DNA of 64,000 nucleotides, taken from Sparassis latifolia. Its lineage: Eukaryota; Basidiomycota; Agaricomycetes; Polyporales; Sparassidaceae. The notes under the pieces are model-generated. The model was not told the DNA's origin. It made no database searches and saw only the letters and a program-made list of their open reading frames with translations. Made by a program: the position numbers and the translations under genes. Shown piece after piece: positions 1 to 11,271 of the stretch. Every line of letters starts with the position of its first letter. Position 1 is the stretch's first letter. The stretch lies in the NCBI GenBank assembly GCA_018466975.1, contig CM031559.1, forward strand, positions 62,001-126,000. Reading direction: 5' to 3'.

Positions 1-19
1 TCTTCACGGAGGTTACTCG

Positions 20-182
20 ATGAATGCTGCGTGACGATGGACACTGAAATGACGTCCGTCCGCCACACCACTTGGGCCAACGGGCAAAGATATATTGGAC
101 AGTCCCACCGAGGCTACACGACGTACGCTGCGTAACGACAGACAACGAGATGACGTTCGTCCTGCGACCCCACTTGATGCGC
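20..182. repeat. Diverged direct repeat, about 105-bp spacing
   Basis: Two similar blocks lie at about 20-80 and 123-182. Both run from a 'GCTGCGT(G/A)ACGA' core through 'GAxATGACGT(C/T)CGTC' to a 'CCACTTG' end. They are imperfect and no gene is visible in them. Several short reading frames overlap this region, but none resembles a known protein. Confidence 0.5.
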
Positions 183-2934
183 GCGGGTCGCAGACTGCAG
201 AAACACCAAAGGCAACAGGCCTGGCACGGTGGTGTCGACCCTCGATAAGACACGGGGCTCCGCTTGCGACCGGACGATCTGCGCACCGACCTGCAGAGAA
301 GTGACCCTGAGGCGGCTTCTGCACCATCTCATGAGGTGAGCGAGCTATCGTGAGCGAGCATGATATAGCACGTTCGTCAGCACTCTTCACGCGACTATAG
401 AGAGACTCACCGAGAGACTGACGGAGCCCCATGGGGTGTTCTGCGCATAGTCGAGGGCCGAAAAAAATGGTAGAGGCTTAAGGAGCGCGCGCACCAAAAG
501 CGCAAGAACGTGTATGTACCCTCGCTCAATCAATGGGCCGGGCATTTATCAACACCTAGCCTCTTTCTGGCTCCAGGCTGAGCGCTAAGCACGCGGTATA
601 CTTGCCAGCCAACACCTCTAGGCTGCAGAGGGGGAAATCGGTGCAGCTCGTCCTGTAGTCAAAGGAAGAAAAGCGTGCAGGAGGGTCGCTTATTAAAATT
701 CTTGCGCTCACCTTCCAGGTCACAATCGGATTCTTCACTCCGTCTAAATATCGGGCGGTTCACGGGCGCCGCGATAGCCGCTAGCACCTGCGTATGACAC
801 CACACGATCAGCGTACAGAAAGTTACTAACCGCAAACGATTGGAAAGCAAGACGGGCGAGAGCTTACAGTATAAGTGCTCGCACAAGGCCACACAACGCT
901 TGATCGCACGTCGATATCACGCTTGAGCAACGACAGTGCGAACAACGCCGCCGAGGGAATGCATGCATGCAAAGAGTGAAGTGAAAATCCAAGGCCTACG
1001 GCGAACGTACTCACCAGTGTGTGCCCAGCTCCTATAAGTGTTGTGCTTCGCCTCCGACAACAACGGACCCGACAACGAGCAGATGACCGTCGATGCCGAT
1101 CTTGAGGCGCGTCCCCAAGTGGCGAACGACGCAATGTCCAAAGATGGCAGCCGGCGCGCCATATGGGGACGGTCCTGCCTCCTCTTTCTTTGGACGTCAA
1201 TCGGTTTTGACGATCGACACGACGTCATCCGCCGCGCAGGGTATATAAGGAGCGCGACGACGAGTGTCGGCCCTTCACATCTTGCCTCCGCTTTCTGTCC
1301 TGCTCTCTGCTGACCCGGCTCTCGACTCGTCAAAACCTGGCTGGAAACTTGGAGGACAGTAATGCGCAACTGATTCAGCTCACAACACCGGCGATATCAC
1401 AAATCCTCTGGTCCTCTGTTGCAGTCTGCCAGTGGGCTCCGATCCAGACGATCTTCGCTCGAAACCATGCATCTGCATTCTGGCCCGCTTTGCACCTTCG
1501 AACGTCCTGGAATGCCAACGTTGAAATGGCCGGACTGAAACGCTAGACAAGGGGAACACTAAGGCAAATCGATCGCACAATCTGGACAAAATTCCCATTC
1601 CTCGTCATATCAAGACTCACCTCGCCACGCTCTTAAGCACCTTTTGGTAAGCTCTGGCCAAAGAAGACAACACGCCCCCTCCGCCGGCACGCATTGTTTC
1701 CGCCGTATGTCTCCGGGTGTGTTTTTCGAGCGAGACCTCCCTGCAGCCGTCTAGAATAAGAACGTTTGAACGCGCTGGCGAAGAATGGAAATCTGACAAG
1801 AACTGCCCCAGCTTCAAAAGCCGCGCTTTCACCGCAGGGTGAGCATTTAATTCGGAAGGCTTGTGGAGGAAATCTCACTTCCTGGTGATGAAGGCGCTCT
1901 ACCGCTCGCTCCGTTGATCAACATCTGCGTGCGAAGTCACGTCCGTCACATCGTTGCCGTCGTCCTTCTCCAACGTCTCAGCGAATAAACAGGATTTCAA
2001 GACGGCAACAATTCTCGTAGTTGAGAAAGAAGCCGACTCGGTGCCACACTGAGGTGTTATGTAAGAGTGACTGCAGCGGAAGAAAACGTACCGGTGCAAC
2101 TCAGAACGCATATCAAGCTACCCTGTCGTTGCGTCGCGCCCGGAAGACGCGTGCAGACCTCCCGGTTTCCCATTATTCGTCTAAGCAGCGACTGTACAAT
2201 TCGACGTGCGCGTGAAGGACGATTGTTCGTATACACCCTTGCCCTGTCCGTCACTCTGAAAAGCCAACGGGATGTACTGTAATGCGCAAGTCGAGACCCA
2301 TCGTACATAAGCACGATGATGATCTCGGCGTTGTGCATATTGGATTGGCGCAACTGTTGTTGTCCCAAACCCCTCCAGGCTCGAGTAGCACGGTATTCGA
2401 AGACAGCTCAAAGTTGGATTGGACTTCCGTTGGACGCGAGGGTTACTGTTAAAGTCATCGAGAGTGCCGCTCCGAGTCGTCCGCATCGATATGGCGTCTT
2501 TCTTCCCAGTCGGGAGCTTGAAGGGCACGTTCTGTGAGGACGCCAAGAAGATCTCCCAGTTCTGGACTGAAATGGACACGAAGATAAGGCCTTCGCCCGC
2601 TGTCATGTGTGGACCTCAGTGAACCTCGACAAGCAGCCGTGCGCCATTCAGCACAGTCGAGAGTCGAGACCAAGCACCCAGTGCATCTCCAAGCTCAAAA
2701 TTCGTTCGTGAAAGCTGAGAAAATCGGAGGATGGATGGTATCAGACACTGAGCAAACAAAGTTGGGATCTGGAACAGAAACTGGTGCGGGCTCGTACTTG
2801 AGACGATCTATGCCAATCTAATCTAAGCGAGAAATGGTTCCCAGGTCCGGGATGCCAAGCGCCATCATCCTCACGCTCCTTCCTGCTCCTCGTCGTCGTC
2901 GTCGTCGTCGGACTCTCTGAGCTCGCTGCCCTTC
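183..2934. other. Gene-poor stretch
   Basis: I see no reading frame with conserved protein character on either strand. At 1241-1250 there is a good TATA-like motif (GTATATAAGG) followed by a pyrimidine-rich leader-like stretch, but no convincing coding exon follows. It may be an orphan promoter or the remains of a lost gene. A CGT microsatellite lies at about 2889-2909, just upstream of the glucan-synthesis gene. Confidence 0.4.
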
Positions 2935-5120
2935 ATGTCGACGCAATGGCCGATAACCGACGCCGGCGACGATCCATCAGGCTCGTCCCAGGGCTCTTCA
3001 CAGGGCTCCTCGATCCACGAAGACGTCGCCGACTTCTCCCCCTCCCGCACTCCACTCACATCCACCTTCGAGTCGCCTCTCCTCCCCGAGAACGCTGCGA
3101 CGTCCCGCTCGTTACCGATTAATTTCGTTTCCTCCCCGCTAAATCCTAACCACGCTCCCCACAGACAGCCTTTGGCTCGCCAGAGCCCGTCTTTCAACCG
3201 CCTTGCCTCGGAGGAGTCTCACGCGCTTGCCGCCCAGCTGTCTTCCTTGGACTCTGGCCATCGCGGCTCTATGATCCTCTACAAGCTCGACCTCGCACCC
3301 CCCAGGATGGGCCAGCGCGACTCCATCGCTTCCTCCTCTGGCGCCTCTTTGCTCTCCTTGTCCGCCGACTCAAAGTACCCATCTGGTGCCGTCGTCCAGA
3401 GCCAGCGCGGCTTCGTACCGTATGCGTTCGATCCCGAGCAAGAGCTCAGCGATTTCCCGGACGACGATGACTATCTTCACGTCCCTGACCCCAAGACCGA
3501 CAGGGTCTCGTTCTGGTCCCTGCGAGGAATCGTGAACATGTCCATGCTCGCCATCCTCCTCGCCGCCCTCCTTGCGCTCTTCGTCTGTTACCCCGTGGTC
3601 ACCTACTTCCGCGACAACAAATACAATAGAGCGATAGCAGACAATATCGCCGTCAACGCCACCGGCCAGCAGGCGACCCGCAGGGAACTGGCCGACGAGG
3701 CCGTACTCGCCCTCCCGCACGCGCAGAAGGCGCCCTTGATCGACCCAGATACTCCTGCCTCGGTGCGGACGCGCGTCGGCTCCGACGGCGAGCCATACGA
3801 GCTCGTCTTTTCGGACGAGTTCAACGCCGACGGGCGGACGTTTGGTGCGGGGACGACCCATTCTGGGAAGCTGTGGAGGACCGTCCGTTCGCGGTCACGA
3901 CGCGTGGGGGCAGCCTGCGCGTCGCTGCGGACGGCATGTTGCAGAGCTGGAACAGGTTCTGCTTCTCGGGCGGGTACATCGAGGTCGCGGCGCGGTTGCC
4001 TGCGGCGCGCGCTGGCAGCTACGAGGCTGCGGCGTGGACCATGGGCAACCTCGCACGCGCCGGGTTCCCTGCGACGATGGAGGGCGTGTGGCCGTATGCG
4101 TGAGTCTCTTGGAAGCTTTCTGTCAGAGACGTATTGATCAAGGGTAGCTATGACGCGTGCGATGCAAGGACGCTCCCGGACCTGACCCAGCCTCAACTGA
4201 GTCGGGGACAGCGGTTATCGTAAGTGTGCGCCTCGCATTTTGTACATCGGGTCCATTCATCTACGTCGATATTCTTGCAGCGCATGTACATGCTCTGGCG
4301 AGGACCATCCTGGGCCGAGCACGTCGAAGGGCCGCGGTGCCCCTTCGGTCGACATTTTCCGTACTTCGACCGACCAGCGCGTCTCTCAGACAGCATGGTT
4401 AGCTCCATCGCCGCACGATCACGTCAACCATATACCTGTCCGATCAAGAGAACAATTCGTTTCATTCGGTGCGTCTTGGCCTCTGGCGCTACGTCCATAT
4501 CCGGAAACTCTAACTCGGTCACTCATCCGCTAGGTTTTGAGTACTCTGTAGATCCATCGCGACCCGGCGCAGGCTTCATACATTGGCAGCTCGATGGCCA
4601 GCCATCAGGGACGCTCGGAAGCGCGACATACCCGCTCGATACCCCGCGTCGTTGGATTCCGGAAGAGCCCATGGTAAGTTTTGTCGATTTTTTCCGGTCA
4701 CGCCCTGATCTCTGTCGCATAGTCGATCGTCCTGAGCCTTGCCAGCGACTTGTCCGCGGACACTGAGCATATGGAGATGCTCGTTGACTATGTCCGGGTA
4801 TACCAGCGCACGGGACAGCGCAACGTCGGGTGCAGCCCCGCGAGATACCCCACGGCGGAATATATCGAGGCGCATATAGATGCGTATACTAGTGCGTGGC
4901 GCACCTCGTCTTCACGCGCTATCTCTGCTGACGCGTATATTGTATCGTTCCTGCTCTGGTCATACTTGGACCCCGCGTGCAGATCGAAGCATGACATCGT
5001 GGTCACAAGCGGGTGGGCGGTACGCGTGGCCAAAAAATTCCATGGTGCGCCTTTTCGTTTTTCGTGCCGTGAGCTTGCTGACCCACGTACTTTGCCGCGG
5101 TGTGATAGAGCGGCTGCTGA
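2935..5120 (+). CDS. KRE6/SKN1-like beta-glucan synthesis protein (GH16 fold), frameshifted and without the catalytic acids
   Basis: Members of the KRE6/SKN1 family are type II membrane proteins of the secretory pathway needed for cell-wall beta-1,6-glucan. The first exon encodes a Ser/Pro-rich cytosolic tail, one membrane span at about residues 201-224, then the luminal GH16-like domain ([14 protein letters not shown]). Proposed exons are 2935-4099, 4148-4219, 4281-4468, 4534-4673, 4723-4891, 4983-5044 and 5109-5120. All junctions are GT-AG and phase-consistent, and the ends match the family (LVDYVRVYQ, then WPKNSM and a terminal SGC). Oddities: the frame slips by one base near 3845-3855 before DDPFWEA. 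The usual LHYW...WYDP stretch is absent. The family's EIDIxE motif reads SVDIFR, so both glutamates are gone. It may be a decaying paralogue or a non-catalytic member. Confidence 0.75.
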
Positions 5121-5841
5121 GACCAGAGGCCAATCCTCTAGCACCCGCCCGATCAGAGCATGAGTGCCCTGCACGAACACTGATCATATTCTCTTCGTCA
5201 CACTCACTAATGCTCTGCACTCCGGCTCGCTCGATATCCCCGGACTGCACATCTATAGATACATACCTCCATAGCCGCCCGCGCGTATTATACCGAGTAC
5301 ACCCCCCGCGCTGTGCGCGCGCGGCTATTCGTAGATCTCTCCCAGGTGGCGTGTAATGTTACCGCGAGCTACCCCTCCCCGCCACCCAGGCCGGCCGGCC
5401 TCCCTCATCCTCTTCGCTGCGTATACGCACACATACCTTAAACTACCATGGACTCGGGACTAAGCTTGCGCTGATAACGAATCGGACGGACCGGACGGGG
5501 TAATATAGCTTAGCTATACGTATACGTTAGCGGCGCTCGCTGCCTACTTGCTGGTTACTTGGGCCTTCTATTTATCTATTGGGCGACGAACTCGATGGGC
5601 GGTTCGGAATGAAAATTTGGGTGAGCTGAGCAAGGAGGAGCGTTGGATTTGCATTTCTGAGTGACGTTGGGGTTGAAACGTTGAAGGCGAATGAATAACC
5701 GAGAGGCGATGTTCGAAGGACGACGTTGCGCGAACACATGTTCATCCTTCCTGACCCGCGTTGCATGCTGGCTTCTGCGAAACGTACCGTCTGTACATGT
5801 GCGAACATGCTCGTATCGGCCCTTACATGCGCCCCGCACAG

Positions 5842-6186
5842 TTATCCGATTAGTGGGTGCGTGTCATACATCGGAGCACTGGCCAGTATTTGTCGGGTGT
5901 CTCGAACGACCGGCCCAGGACGAAGGAAGGCAGCGGCGTATGACGGAGATCACCAAGAGGACGGCGTATGAAATGGCTGCTCAAATAGACTCGAGCGACA
6001 CCTGTGTTTGTCGAGATTATCCGATTAGTGGGTGCGCGTCATACATCGTAGCATTGGCTAGTATTTGTCGGGTGTCTCGAACGACCGGGAGCCCGGGAAG
6101 AAGCGGCGTATGACGGAGATCACCAAGAGGACGGCATATGAAATGGCTGCTCAAATAGACTCGAGCGACACCTGTGCTTGTCGAGG
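5842..6186. repeat. Tandem duplication, about 175-bp unit, two copies
   Basis: Two copies start at 5842 and 6017, each with TTATCCGATTAGTGGGTGCG, and run to a shared end reading ACTCGAGCGACACCTGTG(T/C)TTGTCGAG. They differ by scattered substitutions and a small indel in the middle. The unit contains no recognisable gene. Confidence 0.85.
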
Positions 6187-6568
6187 GGACGATCTGCTAT
6201 ATTAGCGGACGACAGGAGAAGGTTCGATACGGTAATGTGCGTACGTGACCATTTGAGCATTTGGATAGAGCTCCTCGGAAAGATCATCCGCATTGATGCA
6301 GCTTAATGGGCATTACCGGGCCTGGCTGGTGTGTATAGAGAATTTCGCTATCGGTCGAGTCGATTGACCGTCAGATAAGTTCGTGGGTTACAGAGCTGCA
6401 AGATCAGGCCGCACGAGGCGCGATAGTGTAGCAGAAATTCCACTCATCCAGCGAAAGCGACTAGCCAGGTATTCTGTGCCGCTGAGAGAGGAGGGAAGCT
6501 GTAAATTACGACTCAGGCTCGAGCTGGTTTGGAACAAGACCCACGAGCACCTATCCTGTCTTTCGTAT

Positions 6569-6648
6569 GCTAACCTCTGCATCTCGCGCATCCGGTGAGA
6601 AGGATAAGAAACCTTTTCTTCGGCTAACCTCTGCATCTCGCGCATCCG
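6569..6648. repeat. Perfect 26-bp direct repeat
   Basis: The block GCTAACCTCTGCATCTCGCG plus CATCCG occurs at 6569-6594 and again at 6623-6648, separated by 28 bp. It is a small local duplication with no visible function. Confidence 0.8.
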
Positions 6649-8004
6649 CCTTTCTTCGGGAAGAGCGTCGTAGACAATAGATATATGTGAGCGGCACTGC
6701 GATACTTACCGGGCATGTGGTTCATCCACGTTCAAAGTTTTAAGTGTTTCTTCGAGCAAGCGGCGCACAAGACGTTCAACGGTTCAGGAACGTTGGAGTC
6801 AATAGCGCGGTATGCCGCGCCAAGAACTCGCGGGATATCGTTCGACACGCAACTGCGAACGCACAATGTCTAGAAGCTCATCGAGCGAGCACATTGCCAC
6901 GCACCCGGCTCTCTGTGTTTTTGGCATCCAGCGAGCCTCCGTGGGGGTGCTATCAATGGCAGTTAGTAATACGCTTGGCTTATAGCACCAAATTTACCCG
7001 CCACCTTCTTGCGGCATTGAGACATTACAGCTGCACCCACGAGTGAGTACTTGCCTCAATGAAAGTCTTGCAGTCCGAGAGGCGTAGTGATCTTCCCTCT
7101 TGTTGTGCCTGCGTAACGGAACTTGAAGTCTTGGCTCGTCGCGGGTGTCTCGATAACAAAGTTTCCCCGCCGCTGTTCCTGGCAGATGTGGGGCGACCTC
7201 GGGCGGAAACCAGAAGAATATACGAGTACGAGCTTGGAAGAGGGCTCTTAGAGGAAGTAGAGCATGCGAACACAGATCGAGAAGGGACCCGATAGCTGGA
7301 GCAGGGGAGAAGTCCTAGATCCGCATTTTCAATCACCAGAAGACCGCGGACCATGCACGTTTGTCACCGTTAGACAACAACAGAAATACAAACCGTTTAC
7401 ATGGCTTGTAGGGAGTGCAGGCGTTGCGCTCTAAACGCGTGAGGGTCTACTATCCGGCCGAGTGAATGATCACTTCATTCGAGAATTTTCATGGAAGACG
7501 GTTTAGATCCTTTCCAGTGATGCCAGCCGTCCGCCGAACGAGCAGTCACTGAGCATAACTAAACTCGAGAGCTTCGCGAATTTGGCGCAGCGGGGATGCT
7601 CGCGGAGCGCTGTCAAGAAGGAACTCATCGCGAGTGCTTATGGGACAATAACAATATAACTGACGCATCTCACGTTGGGCTCGTAAAGCTTAAGAGGCGC
7701 GTAAGAGCACCATGAACGTAAGTGAGCCAGAAGAAAAAGGCAGAGCCTTAGAATGGATGCCGAGCGGCATGAGGGCGGGAATCAAGTGGACTTTCCATCC
7801 ACAACGACAACGATTAATAACGGATTGAAGTACAGACTGCAAATCGATTCCACTGGGAATATCAACGCGAAATACCAGTACTAAACGTTTAGTACATACA
7901 GCCTTACAGCGCCGATCGTAAGTAACAAACCCTGAAACGTAAAAAAGTAATAGAAGAGTATGTTCAATAACCGTCCCACACGTCAAACAACCTCATCGTC
8001 AAGT

Positions 8005-8627
8005 TCAAGAAGCTGAACCAAGCTGGGAGCACGGGGCGTCGGTGGGACAGTTGGTCTGCGCGGTGTTCTGCAGATTGCCCAGCTGTGGACAAGGTACAAA
8101 CGATATCAGAAAAGGGTAACACATCCGAGGATAGCGCGAAGACGTACGTAGTCCCAGGTGCAAGCGCCCCCAGTGTATGCGCACTGGTACCCAGTGAACT
8201 GGTTGATCATGACACCGGCGTCGCCGTTGAGGTCGGTCGGGCAACTGCAGCCGCTGGTGGTGCTGCACGGTGCCGAGGTGGGGCAGTTGGTCTGGTAGAT
8301 GTTCTGCAAGTCACCAGTCTATACCCGCGAACAGCGTCAGTCAATTCATGGTAAGGATGGATGAACGCCTACCTTGTCATCCCAGGTGCACGCGCCACCG
8401 GTGTACGCGCATTGGTACCCCGGGTAGATGTTAATTAGAACACCACTGTCCCCGTTCAAGTCAGTCGGGCACTGGCAGTCGCCGCCACCTCCGTAACAGG
8501 AGAAGGCGACGGTCTGGCCCGTCAATCGGCGGTGAAGGGGATTCGGGAACGGATCGATGAAGTGGGCCTCCACAGCGAGTAAGAGAGCCAGAGAAGCGAA
8601 GGCAGCAGAGACGAGGCGTGCAACCAT
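8005..8627 (-). CDS. Small secreted Cys-rich protein built of repeated exons
   Basis: I do not know a named family. Proposed exons (minus strand) are 8627-8373, 8303-8148 and 8067-8005, giving 157 residues; both introns are phase 0 (69 and 80 bp). Residues 1-21 form a signal peptide ending near VEAHF. Exons 1 and 2 both end in the module CPTDLNGDxGVxIN followed by GYQCAYTGGACTWD. Exons 2 and 3 both begin Nxx-QTNCPT-APC, so exon 3 is a third, truncated unit. The even number of cysteines per unit suggests disulfide bonds. An extracellular or cell-wall role is inferred only from the signal peptide. A TATAAAAG box lies about 105 bp upstream. Confidence 0.75.
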
Positions 8628-8731
8628 CGTACGGATGTTAGAGCGAAGTCCGTAAAGAGGTCTTAGTTTGAAAGATTGGAGAACCAGGTTTGAGGACTCG
8701 GATACTGGCTTTCTTGCGTCAAACAGCCGCG

Positions 8732-8739
8732 CTTTTATA
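8732..8739 (-). promoter_or_regulatory. TATA box of the small secreted protein gene
   Basis: On the minus strand the sequence reads GTATAAAAGC, about 105 bp upstream of the proposed start codon at 8627. The position fits a fungal core promoter. Confidence 0.5.
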
Positions 8740-11190
8740 CGTCTTCGCTGAAACCCTGGAACACCGTCAGACTCAGACGCGGCCGACGCAGGAACGCAAG
8801 TCGCATGCCTGCGCTAGCGGGCGACGAGCCCGGAGAATCCTCCGACTCGGAAATAGGCTGTCCTTCATCAGCATCCTGATTATGTCGTCCTGAGAATACC
8901 TTCTGACGGCGTCTGAACGTCAACATTCTAGGAGAGCGGAGACGACGTTCCATGCCAGCGCAGGCCGAAGTCCAGCCAGGGCCACAACTCATTCAATGCG
9001 CGGAAGAAGGAGGAATCCGCGGTATTCGAAGGCCATTCTGACAGCCGTCCAGAAGTCACAAAGCGAGATGTGGCTTAACAAGGAACCAGGGTCGGGTGTC
9101 AGAGCTGGGTACCATCCAGCCAACGTTTGTCAGACGTAATTTCACTCGCTGACACGACACCAGCGGCGTCCCAAGCTGGTCCGTCCGCACAAGGGCCGAC
9201 ACAGAAGACTTGTTGGTCCAGGAGAGGCGATGTATTTAGTAGTGCAGATGCGTTTCGTCTGGATGGATGGATGCCATACTGACATGTGAGTACATCCGAG
9301 TGTGCATATTCAGGAACGAAAGAGAACTTTTCAGTGATACAGGTGTGAGAAAGTGCCGGAGAGAACAACAGCTACCGCAAAGGCGGTTGCACGAGGCGCC
9401 GAGGCGCAGAACATGGACGCGGACAGGCACATCGGTGCCCTGGAATATGTATAATATATCAGGGAACAGTCATCTCGCTTCTCACATGTGCGTACCCTTA
9501 TGAAGTAGGCTCCGCTGGGGTGATCAGCGCGCCAGTCGAGCCATGTCACGCAGGCGTTGCAAACCGAGGATGCAGTAGCGCTCCGATCTATCAATATTCC
9601 GTGCACCTTTACTATGAGCGAATACCTATACGTACGTCGTAACCCCTTGTTCGGACATCTGACGGGAATCAAGTGCTGTATTTAAGTGTCAATATCCATG
9701 GGTTGCTCCCTGCCCAGAGCCGTCATGTCGTTTGAATGATCAGTGGAAACTGTACGGATGGACAAGCTCGTCCCGGAGTTGCTCCGGTTTTGCACGCATG
9801 AATCAGCAGTGGATCACAGAATACGGGCCAGCGGTGGTATTAGGGATAGCCCTGTCCTCTAGTCGTCTGTTTGGCGCTGGCTTTTGTTCAAGACTGGTGA
9901 GTACAATCGCCCCTGACCCTGACAAGCACGATGAGCACGGTGATGACTCACTGCAGACGCCCTAGCCAATATTTATGGATAGAAAGGACGTGATGTACCT
10001 GCTGTGGCAAGACCGCGTTATCACCGTTTTACTTCGCCACTCTCGGTCATGCCATCGTACTAATGAGGAGGCCGTAAGTGTTAGTGGTGCCATTGCCTAT
10101 CAGCATGCTAATCTCCGGCGTTTAATGTCGCTGGCCAAGTGCGAACTGAAGCGACTTCACTTTGTGAGTACCAAGTCGACACAAGCAGATTCACCGAGCA
10201 GTCGAATGACCAGTCACGGATTGTACAGAGACATATCTCCATATCGCGTGTATGCTAGGCTCGCATGTTTTAGCATGTTTTGGGCGGTCGACAGTGAAGG
10301 TACATAGTTCGGTGAGAAACTTTTCTGCGAACCTGCTAAAGCAGTCACATGATCCTTACGCGTCGCGCTCGCGTTTGCGCGCGAACTTTGTGACCTCAGG
10401 GCCGAGAGAAAAATATCTTGGTCCTCAATATTCAGCTCCTCCAACGCAACGTCTAAATTTTCCTTGGATAAGCTACCTTCCAAAGAGAACGAATTCTCTG
10501 CTACAACCTTATTATCTACGACAGACTTGGCATTGGACATCATCATCCGAGCGCTGGTGAGTTCCTGTAGCCTTCACCTTCCATCAGCAGATACGCTATT
10601 GTCGCCTAGTAATGAAGATACCCTGTCTACAGATGCTGCCGTGGTTGGGAGGCGAGGTTTCTGTGCTATGGCGGAAAGTATGAAGGTGCCACAGACACAT
10701 TGTCATTCGACGTGCTCAATATTCTGGCTATGAAACCATGTTACGATGCGACTACCCCGGCGGCACTACAAGCTACCACCATGATTTGACGGTGAGTTCT
10801 AACTTCTTTCGGAAAATGAGGCACAGCGTCGGATAACCCGGATCTGATGACTCCTGAGTTAAGTACCGGTGGTCATAGCTGCTCTCGAAGCACGAAAACG
10901 TCAGCTTCACATTGGACAATCCGGCTCGGAAGAACTACTCGTTAGCTGTTTCCTGCTGTTTCTTGCGAAGTGATCATTTTAATCTCTCACTCGGATGATG
11001 ACTCGACCATTTCTCACCATCAGCAGGGTTAATCGCAGGCATTACTGCCAGTTCGACTGGGTACGCGAATTTGACTTGTCCGCCAATTGTCCACAGTCAG
11101 CTGGAGTCACCATCGTGGATCCGCTGGAAGATAGTTCAGCAAGGGTACGCGATACGAGTTATCTAGGCGCCCAGCACTTGTTTCCCGTCG
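8740..11190. other. Stretch without a supported gene
   Basis: Several donor-like GTGAGT/GTGAGTA signals occur on the plus strand at about 9897, 10165, 10555 and 10790, as in an intron-rich gene. I could not join conserved exons around them. A frame at 10214-10546 on the minus strand has a plausible acidic, helical composition but matches nothing I know. A decayed gene is possible. Confidence 0.35.
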
Positions 11191-11198
11191 TATAAATA
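11191..11198 (+). promoter_or_regulatory. TATA box of the amine oxidase gene
   Basis: TATAAATA lies about 80 bp upstream of the ATG at 11272, a typical spacing for a short-leader fungal promoter. Confidence 0.55.
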
Positions 11199-11271
11199 TT
11201 GCGACAAGTGATGCTCATGCCTGTCGATATCGTCCGCATCGCTGTGCTTAACCGCGGGCCTCCACTTGGCT

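Larger units (their letters stand above)
5121..8004. other. Intergenic region with repeats
   Basis: No coding exon could be supported over nearly 3 kb. It holds the tandem repeat at 5842-6186 and a short 26-bp direct repeat at 6569-6594 and 6623-6648. The rest appears to be unique, non-coding sequence. Confidence 0.5.

Noticed and set aside
1241..1350. TATA-like promoter for a gene at 1.3-1.6 kb
   Set aside because: The motif is good, but no exon with conserved or natural composition follows.
3370..3861. Long minus-strand frame opposite the KRE6-like gene
   Set aside because: It is the complement of a conserved coding exon and has no family resemblance; a shadow of high-GC codon use.
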